Source of the DNA: Methanobacteriota archaeon
Lineage (GTDB): Archaea > Thermoplasmatota > Poseidoniia > Poseidoniales > Thalassarchaeaceae
Assembly (NCBI GenBank): GCA_002725475.1
Contig: PBPH01000045.1
Location: forward strand, 1 to 42,950
Length of the DNA: 42,950 bases
Reading direction: 5' to 3'
The position numbers and the translations under genes were made by a program. A model generated the notes under the pieces. That model saw nothing but the letters and a program-made list of their open reading frames with translations, made no database searches and was not told where the DNA came from. Below, piece by piece: positions 8,925 to 18,739 of this stretch (the first letter of the stretch is position 1; every line of letters begins with the position of its first letter).

Positions 8925-10061
8925 TCAATTGATGAATTCTAGACTCCGATTACGCATAGTTTGCATTTGTTGGTGAGCTGTTGCACCAAATATTTGCTGG
9001 CTTTTAACACCAGTCAAAACTAGCAGAACTCGTAACTCATTGCCCATATTTTCGTCTACAGTAGCGCCCCAAATGATTCTAGCGTAAGGATTGATGCGCT
9101 CACGAATTTCCTGGGCGCAACGCTCTGCTTCCCCAAGGGTTAGGGATGGTCCGCCAACGACATTGACCAAAGCTCCGCGAGCATCAGACACATCGATATC
9201 GAGTAATGGGGATGTTAGTGCCTCTATGGTTGCATCAATAGCCCTTTCAGCTCCAGTAGCTTCTCCAAGACCAATCATAGCCATCCCTCCACCATTTAGC
9301 ATCACACTTCGCAAATCTTCGAAGTCGAGATTAACCAGACCTTCTTTTGTAATCATTTCTGTAACGCCAGCAATCGAACGCATTAGTAATTCATCTGCTA
9401 CTCTGAATGCCGCTTCTATTGGCAAATCTCTAACTCCATCTACTTCAAGCAATTTTTCATTTGGCAATACCACTACTGTGTCACAAACTTCCCTTAATCT
9501 TTCAAGACCCCATTCAGCATTTTGCCTACGTAGAGTACCTTCGGAAGCGAATGGGTAAGTAACCACGGCTATAGTAAGGGCTCCAGATGCTTTTGCTAAA
9601 CGAGCCATAACATGTGCAGAGCCTGTTCCTGTTCCACCGCCAAGTCCGGTAGTAACAAACGCCAAATCACAGTCACTCACTATATTTGTTAGAGTTCTTT
9701 CAGATTCATAAGCAGCCTTCTCTCCTTTCTCAGGGTCTCCACCTGCACCCCGGCCACGTGCAGTTCTACCAATGAGTATCTTCTTTTCAATCCTTGAGCG
9801 AAGTAGATGCTGCGCATCCGTATTCACTGCATAACCAGAGATGTGATCACCTTCCAGCAATCCTTCATCCGATAGGCGTTGAACGGTATTGGAACCACAA
9901 CCGCCACATCCGAATACTCTAATTCTTGGTGCAAGACTAGCCAGCAATTCGACCAATTCTTCGTCTCCAGGAACGGTTTCTATACCATCAACAGGTTCCT
10001 GTTCTTCGGATGAAACTTCAGTTTCTTGCAGTTCTAACACACGGTCAATCAAATGGCGCAT
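8925..10061 (-). CDS. ftsZ: Cell division protein FtsZ
   Basis: GCGGCGSNTVQRL; tubulin signature GGGTGTGSAHVMARLAK; VVLPNEKL; WGATVDENM. Confidence 0.98.
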   Translation of the reverse strand: MRHLIDRVLELQETEVSSEEQEPVDGIETVPGDEELVELLASLAPRIRVFGCGGCGSNTVQRLSDEGLLEGDHISGYAVNTDAQHLLRSRIEKKILIGRTARGRGAGGDPEKGEKAAYESERTLTNIVSDCDLAFVTTGLGGGTGTGSAHVMARLAKASGALTIAVVTYPFASEGTLRRQNAEWGLERLREVCDTVVVLPNEKLLEVDGVRDLPIEAAFRVADELLMRSIAGVTEMITKEGLVNLDFEDLRSVMLNGGGMAMIGLGEATGAERAIDATIEALTSPLLDIDVSDARGALVNVVGGPSLTLGEAERCAQEIRERINPYARIIWGATVDENMGNELRVLLVLTGVKSQQIFGATAHQQMQTMRNRSLEFIN

Positions 10062-10215
10062 GACGTCAGCCTCACTGAAGTACGCTTAACCTTGACGCTG
10101 ACAAAGTGGTCTTGCAAGCATGTTATTAGACATCTTTACAATAACCGAAATCGATAATTACCCTCATTTTCAAGGGGATTTGTACCGAAGTTCAAAGTGG
10201 TAGCGGTGGTCAGCA

Positions 10216-13200
10216 GTGTTGATGAAGAATCGGGCGGTGTCATTGGTCTTGCTTTTACTCACCTCGACTTTTCTCTCGTTAATTCCATTGGATAGAGAAT
10301 TGAGCGAGTTAGAATTAATTGCGGAAACTGGTGCTAGTCAATGGAATTCTAATGATGAGCCAACCATTCAGAATGGTTGGTTTCCAGAGGTTTGGCAACC
10401 AGCAACAAAAGGCGCAGTATGGGATATAGATTTTAGTCCAGATGGAACAAAACTTGCTGCAGTTGAAATTTCCGACAACCGTCTATTTGTTTGGAATGTA
10501 AGTGACGGGCGAGTTCTACTTTGGATTCATCATTCCGACGCATTAGTTAATGTTGCTTGGCTATCCAATGATTGGGTATTGGTGGGCGATAATGGCATCA
10601 ATTGGTATTCGTATCAAGTTGTTGATGATGGCTCTTCAAAACCGAAAAACTCCACACAGATGAATTCGGGTCAATGGACGGATTCTTTGACAGGAACTTA
10701 TGATGGATGGCTCTGGGGCCTAGATGCTTCAATAATTAATTCAAAAGTTGTTTTCTGTGGTGATATTAATCATTTGAATATGGGCGGTGAAGTAGTAATA
10801 GCGGATATTTCGCACTTCATCGATGGCTCGCCAGCGAATGCACAAAATTTCTTTCCACAATATTGGGTTCCAGACTGCGCACTTTCTACGAATGGAGCTA
10901 CGGTAGCCGCTCTTGGCAGAAACATGACATCAACAGGTGGTAATGTTTCATTTCGAGATGTAGTATATGGCATTGGGTCGAATAACGGTAGTCTTCTTTG
11001 GGAGCGGCATGTAGCGGGCCCTAATTCTACAGCCTGGGCAATTACTTGGGAGCCAGGAGGTGGTAGTTACACAATTGCCTATAATCACCCATCTCCATCC
11101 CAACCCGGTCATTGGGAAGGTGTAGCATCTTCATATGCTGAAAGCGACGGAACTTTGTTTTGGTATTCCCCAATCCCTCAGAATGTTAGTAGTCTTGCGT
11201 GGCTTCCAGATGGTTCTTATCTTACAGTTGGATTATATGATCCTGGTAAAGTTTCCATTATCAATACCGCAGGCCAAGTTCAAACCGACTTTGGTTGGCA
11301 CTCTGTAATTTCAAACAATACTGGACAACCAGAAGATGTCAAAGCAGTAGCGACCGCGACTATATCTTCCTCGACAACCGCCAATCAATTGATTGCTTCA
11401 GCTGGTAAAGATGGTGGAGTGGAAATTTGGAAAGCTGACACCTCTAATTTTGAAATTCTTCCCTACCGTAGATTCGGTCCTAAATTAGTCAGAGAAATTT
11501 CGATATCCCCTAATCAAGACATGATTGCGATTGCTGAGTCATCAGGAACTTTAACAATTCGTTCAGGGACAAATGGTTCAATTCTGTCCCAATGTTTTCA
11601 CCCTGAATTTGGACAAGTAGTTTATTCAATTCCATTTGCAAAATCCGTAGGTTGGCAGCAATTCAACGAAGCATATGTAGGGTTTAGTGATGGCGTGATG
11701 ATGGCATGCAATTTAATGGGTAAATTTGCTTGGTTATTTGATTTAAGACAACATCAGACAGTGGGGGCATTTGGTAGAATTGACATTCATCCTCAATCGC
11801 CATATGCGGCTATATCTTGGTCATCTAACACAACTAACACAAATTTAGACGGACATATTGCAATCATTGACCCCTATTCTGGACAATTTCTCAAGGAATG
11901 GCAGTATGCTGAATCTCATTGGACAGTTTTGTTCAATGCTAACGGAAATTTGCTAGCATCAGCTAGCCAATCAGGGGCAGTTAGGTTTTGGAATACTAGT
12001 GATACTCAACCTCAAAATTGGTTTGACGAAGGATCACCGTATTCTCACAATGGATATGTTGGTGTTACAAGTTGGCTACCCGGTGTTGATATGTTGATAT
12101 CAGCAGGATGGGATAAAGAGATGATAATCTGGGATGTTATGTCTCAAACACAGATGCAATCAACAACTCTGATGCCCGAGCCATTTTCAGTCACCCCACT
12201 AATTGTTGAAGGGGTTATGGCTGTTGGAACTGGCGATGCCTCAACATCTTTACAAGGACAAATCGAATTTTATGATTTACAAAATAATACCCTTTCCAGT
12301 ACTTACGCTATTAATCACATTCCGCGTGGATTAGGTGAATTGTTTTCAGGCGACGCTCTTGCTCTAATGAACCACACGGGAACACTACTAATTTTGAAGA
12401 AAGATGCAGATGGTGATGGCTGGTTGGACTTAGAAGATGATTTCCCGAATGATCCAACACAACACTATGATGGCGATGGCGATGGTTGGGGTGATAATCA
12501 GAATTATCCCAATGGAGATGGTTGTCCTAATACGGTTGGAACGAGTACTCAGGATAGAAACGGATGTCCAGATAGTGATGGTGATGGATACAGTGATCCA
12601 GACTCATCGTGGCTTGCAAGTCCAAATGGTCTAGCAGATGCTTTTCCTAGCAACCCATCACAATGGTGGGACAGTGATGGTGATGGATATGGTGATCAGT
12701 ATTCATTTGAAATCGGAAATGATGGTTTTAGAATAGGAGAAGCCGGTGATGCCTTTCCAAATAATCCCTCTCAATTCCGTGATTTAGATGGTGATGGATG
12801 TGGTGATAACTATACCTATGGTAATGACAATGGTATGAGGATTAACGAAGCGGGCGATGCATTCATCTCAGATGCAACACAGTGCAATGATTTTGATGGT
12901 GATGGATACGGAGATAATTACACATTTGTCATTGGACAAGATGGTCTAAGAATAGAAAATGGAGATGCCTTTCCTACCGACCTTCTTGCATGGTCTGATA
13001 TTGATGGTGATGGTTGCCCAACAAATTCTGCAACAGGATTAACAATTGATTACTACCCAACAGATTCTCAATTTTGCAATGAAGATCTGCCCTTTTCCTT
13101 ACCTGAAAATTTGAATGCAATCATCACGAATTCTGAAAATCTTTGGCATGTACATATGACATGGTTATCTGCAGCAGAAAATACAGATTTGATTAGATTA

Positions 13201-13887
13201 GAAGTAGCTCTCACCGACAACGTATCATTACCAGGGGATTCAGATTATTTTTCAATTCAGGTTTGGACTACGATTACTCAAGTTGATGAAAATATTTCAG
13301 TTGATCCCGTAACAGGAATGAATAAAATTCACGTCCGTCTTACCGCAATTCCTGATGATGGGAGTTCATTGAGCAAAAACTGGTCAGCTATTTGGGTTGA
13401 TGTAAATATTAATGATCCAATTGAGAATACTTCCGAGAACAATAACAATCCAAACATTGACAGTGATGGGGATGGATTGATTGATTCAACAGACAATTGT
13501 CCAAATGACGTAGGGCCAACAGATAATCAGGGCTGTCCAATTATTTACGATGACACGACAAGTAACCAAAACGGTAGTGATGGGAATAAAGATACTGAGG
13601 AAACATCTCCACTTTGGTATATTGCAATTTTAATTGGCATCTGTGCTCTATTAGTTCTAATATTAATGGCAGTTAGGTACAATAGGAGAACTGATGAAAT
13701 TGTAGAAGGAGCATATTCGATGTCTCAATCAAACTCGTTTGCCCCACCATCCGTTCCTCCTTCACCAACGATGCATCCTCCTTGCAAGGCGTGTGGTGGT
13801 TTTGTTCAAGAGGTGATGCACCAGGGCAATCTATGGACATGGTGTCCATCATGCAGTGAATGGCAGGATTTTCTTGGAAAAAAATAA
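10216..13887 (+). CDS. Giant surface protein: signal peptide, WD40-like beta-propeller repeats, thrombospondin type-3 (DxDGDG) repeats, TM, cytoplasmic zinc-ribbon-like tail
   Basis: N-terminal hydrophobic signal; repeated WDIDFSPDGTKLAAVE / NGNLLASASQSGAVRFWN / WDKEMIIWD motifs; multiple DGDGDGWGD / DSDGDGYSD; TM LWYIAILIGICALLVLILMAV; tail CKACGGFV...WCPSCSEW. Confidence 0.9.
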   Translation: MLMKNRAVSLVLLLLTSTFLSLIPLDRELSELELIAETGASQWNSNDEPTIQNGWFPEVWQPATKGAVWDIDFSPDGTKLAAVEISDNRLFVWNVSDGRVLLWIHHSDALVNVAWLSNDWVLVGDNGINWYSYQVVDDGSSKPKNSTQMNSGQWTDSLTGTYDGWLWGLDASIINSKVVFCGDINHLNMGGEVVIADISHFIDGSPANAQNFFPQYWVPDCALSTNGATVAALGRNMTSTGGNVSFRDVVYGIGSNNGSLLWERHVAGPNSTAWAITWEPGGGSYTIAYNHPSPSQPGHWEGVASSYAESDGTLFWYSPIPQNVSSLAWLPDGSYLTVGLYDPGKVSIINTAGQVQTDFGWHSVISNNTGQPEDVKAVATATISSSTTANQLIASAGKDGGVEIWKADTSNFEILPYRRFGPKLVREISISPNQDMIAIAESSGTLTIRSGTNGSILSQCFHPEFGQVVYSIPFAKSVGWQQFNEAYVGFSDGVMMACNLMGKFAWLFDLRQHQTVGAFGRIDIHPQSPYAAISWSSNTTNTNLDGHIAIIDPYSGQFLKEWQYAESHWTVLFNANGNLLASASQSGAVRFWNTSDTQPQNWFDEGSPYSHNGYVGVTSWLPGVDMLISAGWDKEMIIWDVMSQTQMQSTTLMPEPFSVTPLIVEGVMAVGTGDASTSLQGQIEFYDLQNNTLSSTYAINHIPRGLGELFSGDALALMNHTGTLLILKKDADGDGWLDLEDDFPNDPTQHYDGDGDGWGDNQNYPNGDGCPNTVGTSTQDRNGCPDSDGDGYSDPDSSWLASPNGLADAFPSNPSQWWDSDGDGYGDQYSFEIGNDGFRIGEAGDAFPNNPSQFRDLDGDGCGDNYTYGNDNGMRINEAGDAFISDATQCNDFDGDGYGDNYTFVIGQDGLRIENGDAFPTDLLAWSDIDGDGCPTNSATGLTIDYYPTDSQFCNEDLPFSLPENLNAIITNSENLWHVHMTWLSAAENTDLIRLEVALTDNVSLPGDSDYFSIQVWTTITQVDENISVDPVTGMNKIHVRLTAIPDDGSSLSKNWSAIWVDVNINDPIENTSENNNNPNIDSDGDGLIDSTDNCPNDVGPTDNQGCPIIYDDTTSNQNGSDGNKDTEETSPLWYIAILIGICALLVLILMAVRYNRRTDEIVEGAYSMSQSNSFAPPSVPPSPTMHPPCKACGGFVQEVMHQGNLWTWCPSCSEWQDFLGKK
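12408..13020 (+). repeat. Thrombospondin type-3-like Ca-binding repeat region (DxDGDG) within 10216..13887
   Basis: Repeated gatggtgatggat / DSDGDGYxDxxxF...DAFPxNPSQWxD units. Confidence 0.85.
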
Positions 13888-13896
13888 CTACAATAA

Positions 13897-14712
13897 TTAG
13901 CGACTTGATTGAGAATATTCATGATAGTCTACAGTAGGTTGTAGTGAATCAATAGCAGATTGAAGACGTGCATTGGCAGCTTGTTCTCCACTCTCTATCG
14001 CGGCTTTTTGGGAATTGAGAGAGGCAAGCCTTCTTGCTAGACTTTCGGCGACATTTTTATTTAATCCAGAAGACGGTTGAACCCATCTTTCAAGAGAAGA
14101 AGCAATTCTCTGATAAGAAGTTGTAAGCCCATTATCTGAAATTAGAACAAACTCATTTTGTTCTCGCGAAAGTGGCCCAATAGATTCAAGAGTTTTGTCA
14201 AGTGATTTGGCTACCTTTGTGGCTTTTTTCAAGTTCCCTTTACATTTTTCATATGCCTCTATTGACAACAGATGTGCCTCAATATGACCCGCATTTGCGG
14301 CCCTCGAGAAACATTTGATAGATTTACGTAATTTATTGAATTGAAGAAATACTCTCCCCATTTGTATTTGATCTTGTAATTTCAAAATAGTTTGCTCTTG
14401 TGTAATTGGTAATCCACTTTTTCCTCTAAATCCATCTAACGACCTAACCTCCTTTTTGAGCTTCTTTGTGGCATTTAGGCACTTTTTCCATTTTTGTCGA
14501 ATTTCAAGAATATTGGCATAGTCTCTCAATGCAAGAACCAATAATTCTTGATTTTCCAGAGTTCTATTTTTACTCGACCATTTTGAAAGTAATAAATTTG
14601 TAAGTTCTTCAGCCATTACTTCAGCAATTTCAAGCCTACCATCTGCTACATAATGGCGTAATTGGTTTAGGACTTTGACAGGATCATCCATGCCAAACAT
14701 ACTATCCCTCAA
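13897..14712 (-). CDS. Hypothetical alpha-helical (TPR/SEL1-like) protein
   Basis: 271 aa, predominantly helical repeats (VLNQLRHYVADGRLEIAEVMAEELTNLLLSKW...; SRAANAGHIEAHLLSIEAYEKCKGNLKKATKVAKSL). Alternative start at 14700 (MFGMDDP). Confidence 0.65.
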   Translation of the reverse strand: MRDSMFGMDDPVKVLNQLRHYVADGRLEIAEVMAEELTNLLLSKWSSKNRTLENQELLVLALRDYANILEIRQKWKKCLNATKKLKKEVRSLDGFRGKSGLPITQEQTILKLQDQIQMGRVFLQFNKLRKSIKCFSRAANAGHIEAHLLSIEAYEKCKGNLKKATKVAKSLDKTLESIGPLSREQNEFVLISDNGLTTSYQRIASSLERWVQPSSGLNKNVAESLARRLASLNSQKAAIESGEQAANARLQSAIDSLQPTVDYHEYSQSSR

Positions 14713-14774
14713 TTATCCAGACGAGTCATCGTCCATTATCACTCCTATCATTTGATAGGTTTAGTTGAATGAAA

Positions 14775-17700
14775 TCATTTCTTACGCTTGACAACTTTAC
14801 GCTTAACTGATTTGCCACTCTTTGAAGGTCTTCTTCTCTTCTTTTCCTTCTTTGGTTCATCATCATCATCATCATCATCCCAATCGTCATCATCATCATC
14901 ATCATCATCGAAATCATCATCTTCGACAACTTTCTTCTCTTTCTTTGATTTTCGACGCTTCTTCTTTTGATTATCATCAGAACTGAAAGGGTCATCATCG
15001 CTGTCTAATTGTTTGGTTGCTTTCGGTGCTGCTTCAAGCTCAGCCAGCCCAGCATCGGCAGCGGCGGCACTATCTCCGCCCCCTCCTCCCATGAATTCGA
15101 GCATCCAATCATCTTCCTCGTCGTACTCATCATCATCATCCTTTTTCTTCTTTTTAGAGGGGTCCTGAGCTGCTAGAACACCTAACAATATGGCAAACAG
15201 AAGTAATAGAACATTGAAGGCTGCTACTGCAATGATAATGATATATGGTGGGCTAGTCAAATCTGGAGCAGCTTCTGGTTCAACAGTCTCTTCATCAAAT
15301 GGTTTGGTTCCACTTTCACAGAAAGTCATGCCACTGAGATTTTCATAACAGTGATCAACATAGAATGTGCCAACAAAATTTCTTTCATTTCCAGCAGTAT
15401 CTACGGCATGAATTTCGATTCTGTGATTACCTGGTTCAACGAACGTAGCGGAAGGTTCTTTCATATCGAAAATCAATGTGTTGCTTTCTACATCCATCGG
15501 TGTGACATCATTCACTAATTCCCATTCAGAAGGAATTTCATAGAATTCACGAACATCCACGAGTCTGAATTTAACTTCGACTAGGGCAACATCATCAGTC
15601 ACAACCCCATGAATTCTAACATCATCTCCATACAGGTATTTGCTACTTGATGATGGAGCAAAAAGTTCGATAGTTGGTGCAATAGAGTCTATTGACCAAT
15701 TGCTCCAACTCAATGTTTGAGAATTACCAACATCATCGATTAAGGTTGCTTCCACACACAACTCTGTAGTCTCCATTCCACTAGGAATCGGGAAATCCCA
15801 AATAAAGTGAGTATCAGAACTTAGGAAAGGAGTGGCTCTAGTTATTTCATTTTCAGGAGTAAATGTGCTTCCTTGAATATTGTCATAGTCACAAGTATGT
15901 ACATGAAGTAGTGGGAATTCAGCCAGAGGTTCATTACTGAAAATGCTCAAGCGATAGTCTCCACCTTTTAGAGCTCCATTCGCAACCCCATCTTCACCTT
16001 CAAGACCTATCAAAATTTCAGCACTTGCCCCCGTGGTATCTTCGTGTACTAACCATGTGTTTGAATTGTTTAGTAGAGAATCACGAGAATTGCCCCAATC
16101 ATCAGCAATAATCAATGCATACCAAGTGTATCTGTCGAGGTTTGAAGGGAGATAAATCTCCTGGACTACAGTAGTTTCCGCTGGGTGTGGTTCATAGTTA
16201 TGAATCAAAATTTCCCAACCAGCATCGTCAGAAATATTTCCAGTTTCATTGTCGGCGAATGGAACACCAAGATGTCTCCAAAGAGTATATGTTTCACCTT
16301 CCTCTGCTAGTGAATTGATCCAAGAGAGAATTACCTTATTTTGGCCACCATGTAATATTGGTAGAGCAAGTTGAACAGGTGCAGGTGCAAGTGTGTCTTC
16401 ATTGACTGCCAGTAAGATACAGTTTTGTTGGAATCTAGTGTCTTCAAACGTTGCACCAAGGTGGTTGTATCTTGTGACGGATGTAACGCAGTAGTAAGAA
16501 AGGCGATCTTTGTCTGGAGGAACTGGAACGTTGGCATACTGAACTCCGTCTGGTACCGTAGCAACTAGCGTAGCTTCAAGACTCAAGTTTGAAGACTCTG
16601 AAAGTCTAGTCCAAGCGTGCCAAACATGGTAGGATTCACCTTCAGCACCAACTTGATCAGTCCAAGAAACTCTAGTAACACCTCCACCGAGGTATTCTGC
16701 TTGAACGTTAGTTGGTTCAGCAATCCAGGGATCGAAAGCATTCTCCAATATTGGCCCATCTAATACAGAATTGTCGATCATACTATTGTGATTTCCTCGA
16801 GAATCAGCGATAGTAACAGCGTAGTAAGCATATCCAAGTGTTCCCCTCTCTACTTGGTAATCATATGTTTGAATTCCAGAAGGGACAGAAGCGATGTGTT
16901 CAACATATACATTTGAAGTATTGTTGAATTCAGTCCCGGATCTCCAAATATGATAAATGGCATTTGTCTCAAGAGTATTGTCGGTCCAGGTAATAGTTGT
17001 GTTTCCTGTACCACCTATTGGTTCAGCATTGAAAGTAGCATGAACACCGCCCAATAATAATCCAGGAGCCACATTATCTTCCCTTACAGGCCAGTTTGAA
17101 TCCATTGTATTGACTCCTCCTATGAAGCGAGTGTCTTCGTATCCAAGATAGAGATAAGTTACAGAATAGAAAGCATCTTCATCAGTGTTTGGAGGGACAT
17201 CGTAAGTAAAAGTTGAAACTCCTGCAGAAGCAGTTCCAACTAGAGTCTTAGGCAAGAAAGCCCAATTTTCTCTCGAAGCAGGCATTAGGTGTCGGTAAAT
17301 ATTGGATACATACGCGTTATCTCCAGACTCAAGAATACTGCCAGGTGATAGTTGATTAAGATTAATCCAATCAATTTTTGTTTGGCTAAGATCGGGATAA
17401 TATGTAGCATTGACAGAGAACGGGGCAGTAATGTCATGAGTAAATTCAAAAATTGGCATACCAATTTGCGAAACTCCTAGTTCCATATATGCAATCATGG
17501 TCCATGTACCATTCACTATGTCATGGTAATTAGTAGCAATTCCGTACCAAAATGTACCATTTTGAGATGGAGGCAGATTATATTCAAAGGTGTGGAATTG
17601 TCCAGGGCAACCTGATAATGGACCCACACAGGCAGAAACATTTCCAATGTATGGAACTTCACCATTGGCGATTGTCGTAGCGTTCATCTGCGCATCATGC

Positions 17701-17948
17701 CGGTAAATCAGATATCTAGAAGATTGCAACATCTCTGAAATATAGATTAAACCAGTTTGAACATTTTCCCACGTAATTGTAGTCGATTCAGTTTCTGACA
17801 TGAACATGGCGTTAACATTCTGTGCTTGCATATCTTCATCACTCACTCCACCTCCAGCAGCACTAACCGGCTGAACTGTTGATGACAGCAATGAGAATAG
17901 CAAAATTGCAGTAATCAAGTGTGATTTTACCTGTCGATTACAGCGCAC
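14775..17948 (-). CDS. Giant type-I-topology surface protein with repeated FN3-like domains, TM and long charged cytoplasmic tail
   Basis: Signal peptide (ITAILLFSLLSSTVQPVSAAGG); repeated modules such as TRVSWTDQVGAEGESYHVWHAW...YYCVTSV; TM YIIIIAVAAFNVLLLLFAILLGVLAA; tail with poly-Asp and Lys/Arg blocks. Confidence 0.9.
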   Translation of the reverse strand: MRCNRQVKSHLITAILLFSLLSSTVQPVSAAGGGVSDEDMQAQNVNAMFMSETESTTITWENVQTGLIYISEMLQSSRYLIYRHDAQMNATTIANGEVPYIGNVSACVGPLSGCPGQFHTFEYNLPPSQNGTFWYGIATNYHDIVNGTWTMIAYMELGVSQIGMPIFEFTHDITAPFSVNATYYPDLSQTKIDWINLNQLSPGSILESGDNAYVSNIYRHLMPASRENWAFLPKTLVGTASAGVSTFTYDVPPNTDEDAFYSVTYLYLGYEDTRFIGGVNTMDSNWPVREDNVAPGLLLGGVHATFNAEPIGGTGNTTITWTDNTLETNAIYHIWRSGTEFNNTSNVYVEHIASVPSGIQTYDYQVERGTLGYAYYAVTIADSRGNHNSMIDNSVLDGPILENAFDPWIAEPTNVQAEYLGGGVTRVSWTDQVGAEGESYHVWHAWTRLSESSNLSLEATLVATVPDGVQYANVPVPPDKDRLSYYCVTSVTRYNHLGATFEDTRFQQNCILLAVNEDTLAPAPVQLALPILHGGQNKVILSWINSLAEEGETYTLWRHLGVPFADNETGNISDDAGWEILIHNYEPHPAETTVVQEIYLPSNLDRYTWYALIIADDWGNSRDSLLNNSNTWLVHEDTTGASAEILIGLEGEDGVANGALKGGDYRLSIFSNEPLAEFPLLHVHTCDYDNIQGSTFTPENEITRATPFLSSDTHFIWDFPIPSGMETTELCVEATLIDDVGNSQTLSWSNWSIDSIAPTIELFAPSSSSKYLYGDDVRIHGVVTDDVALVEVKFRLVDVREFYEIPSEWELVNDVTPMDVESNTLIFDMKEPSATFVEPGNHRIEIHAVDTAGNERNFVGTFYVDHCYENLSGMTFCESGTKPFDEETVEPEAAPDLTSPPYIIIIAVAAFNVLLLLFAILLGVLAAQDPSKKKKKDDDDEYDEEDDWMLEFMGGGGGDSAAAADAGLAELEAAPKATKQLDSDDDPFSSDDNQKKKRRKSKKEKKVVEDDDFDDDDDDDDDWDDDDDDDEPKKEKKRRRPSKSGKSVKRKVVKRKK
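14857..14913. repeat. CAT/ATG trinucleotide (poly-Asp codon) microsatellite
   Basis: Tandem (cat)n runs at about 14859-14879 and 14888-14909, encoding poly-Asp of the 14775..17948 protein on the minus strand. Confidence 0.9.
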
Positions 17949-18056
17949 GCTAATCCCCTCCGTACGGGTTGGTGGTAAAGCAGCGGTTATGAGGCTGACG
18001 CAGAATGTTGCTCATATGCGTCAAATAAACATCAAATTATTTTTTTTCGACAATAT

Positions 18057-18072
18057 CGCCCCCTAGGGGGCG
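18057..18072. repeat. Perfect 16-bp palindrome CGCCCCCTAGGGGGCG
   Basis: Read directly; lies 2 nt beyond the stop codon of the minus-strand gene ending at 18075. Confidence 0.9.
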
Positions 18073-18074
18073 CT

Positions 18075-18731
18075 CTATTCCATAATCAATTGCTTTCTTG
18101 CGGAGATAAAGCGAGTAGAAAAAGTGTAAATTCCTCCTATTAATGCTATGACTAGCACCGTTGACATGCCATTAAACTCACCGCCAAAGAATGGTATTTC
18201 TCCGATTCCTGATGTACCGCTAATAGCTTGCCAACCTGCAATTAATGCTCCAAAGACTGTCATCATCAACCGGTCAGCCCTGCTAAAACCTCGATAATTT
18301 CTACCTAAACCGACAGATTGTGCTTGTGTTCCCATGTATGAACCTAATAATGTAGCAAGTCCAGCCATATATCCGAGGTGTGGCGAATCAACCCAAGATG
18401 TATTGAGTCCAATTGCAACCAAAATCCCAGCATCTACTATTCGGTCAATTGTGTGGTCCAGATAATCACCATACCGAGAGTCCTTGTTGTGCTTTCTAGC
18501 AATTTGTCCATCCAATGCGTCACAAATCGCCGCAAATGCAGTTAATCCAACGGCAGAAAAAAGCAACATTCCACCAGCTTTATCATTCCCTGCAGTAGCA
18601 AATAACCATGCAGCAAATCCAGCAACAGCTAGACTAAACCAGGAAATATGATTTGGATCAAGGAATCCCAGTTTTGCCACCAATGGGTCTAATTTTGCAG
18701 TGGCAATATCTCTCAACTGTTCTAGAGCCAT
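18075..18731 (-). CDS. CDP-alcohol phosphatidyltransferase (archaetidylinositol-phosphate-synthase-like)
   Basis: CDP-AP motif DGQIARKHNKDSRYGDYLDHTIDR; multiple TMs. Confidence 0.92.
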   Translation of the reverse strand: MALEQLRDIATAKLDPLVAKLGFLDPNHISWFSLAVAGFAAWLFATAGNDKAGGMLLFSAVGLTAFAAICDALDGQIARKHNKDSRYGDYLDHTIDRIVDAGILVAIGLNTSWVDSPHLGYMAGLATLLGSYMGTQAQSVGLGRNYRGFSRADRLMMTVFGALIAGWQAISGTSGIGEIPFFGGEFNGMSTVLVIALIGGIYTFSTRFISARKQLIME

Positions 18732-18739
18732 TTTTTCAC

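Noticed and set aside
12408-13020. Possible DNA-level regulatory repeats (gatggtgatgg)
   Set aside because: Explained by DxDGDG protein repeats in frame.
14857-14913. CRISPR-like tandem repetition
   Set aside because: Simple trinucleotide repeats in a coding frame, no spacers.
14788-14970. Plus-strand poly-Ser ORF
   Set aside because: Antisense reading of the same microsatellite.
14726-14998. Minus-strand poly-Met/Arg ORF (MMMMMMM...)
   Set aside because: Frame-shifted reading of the poly-Asp CAT microsatellite.
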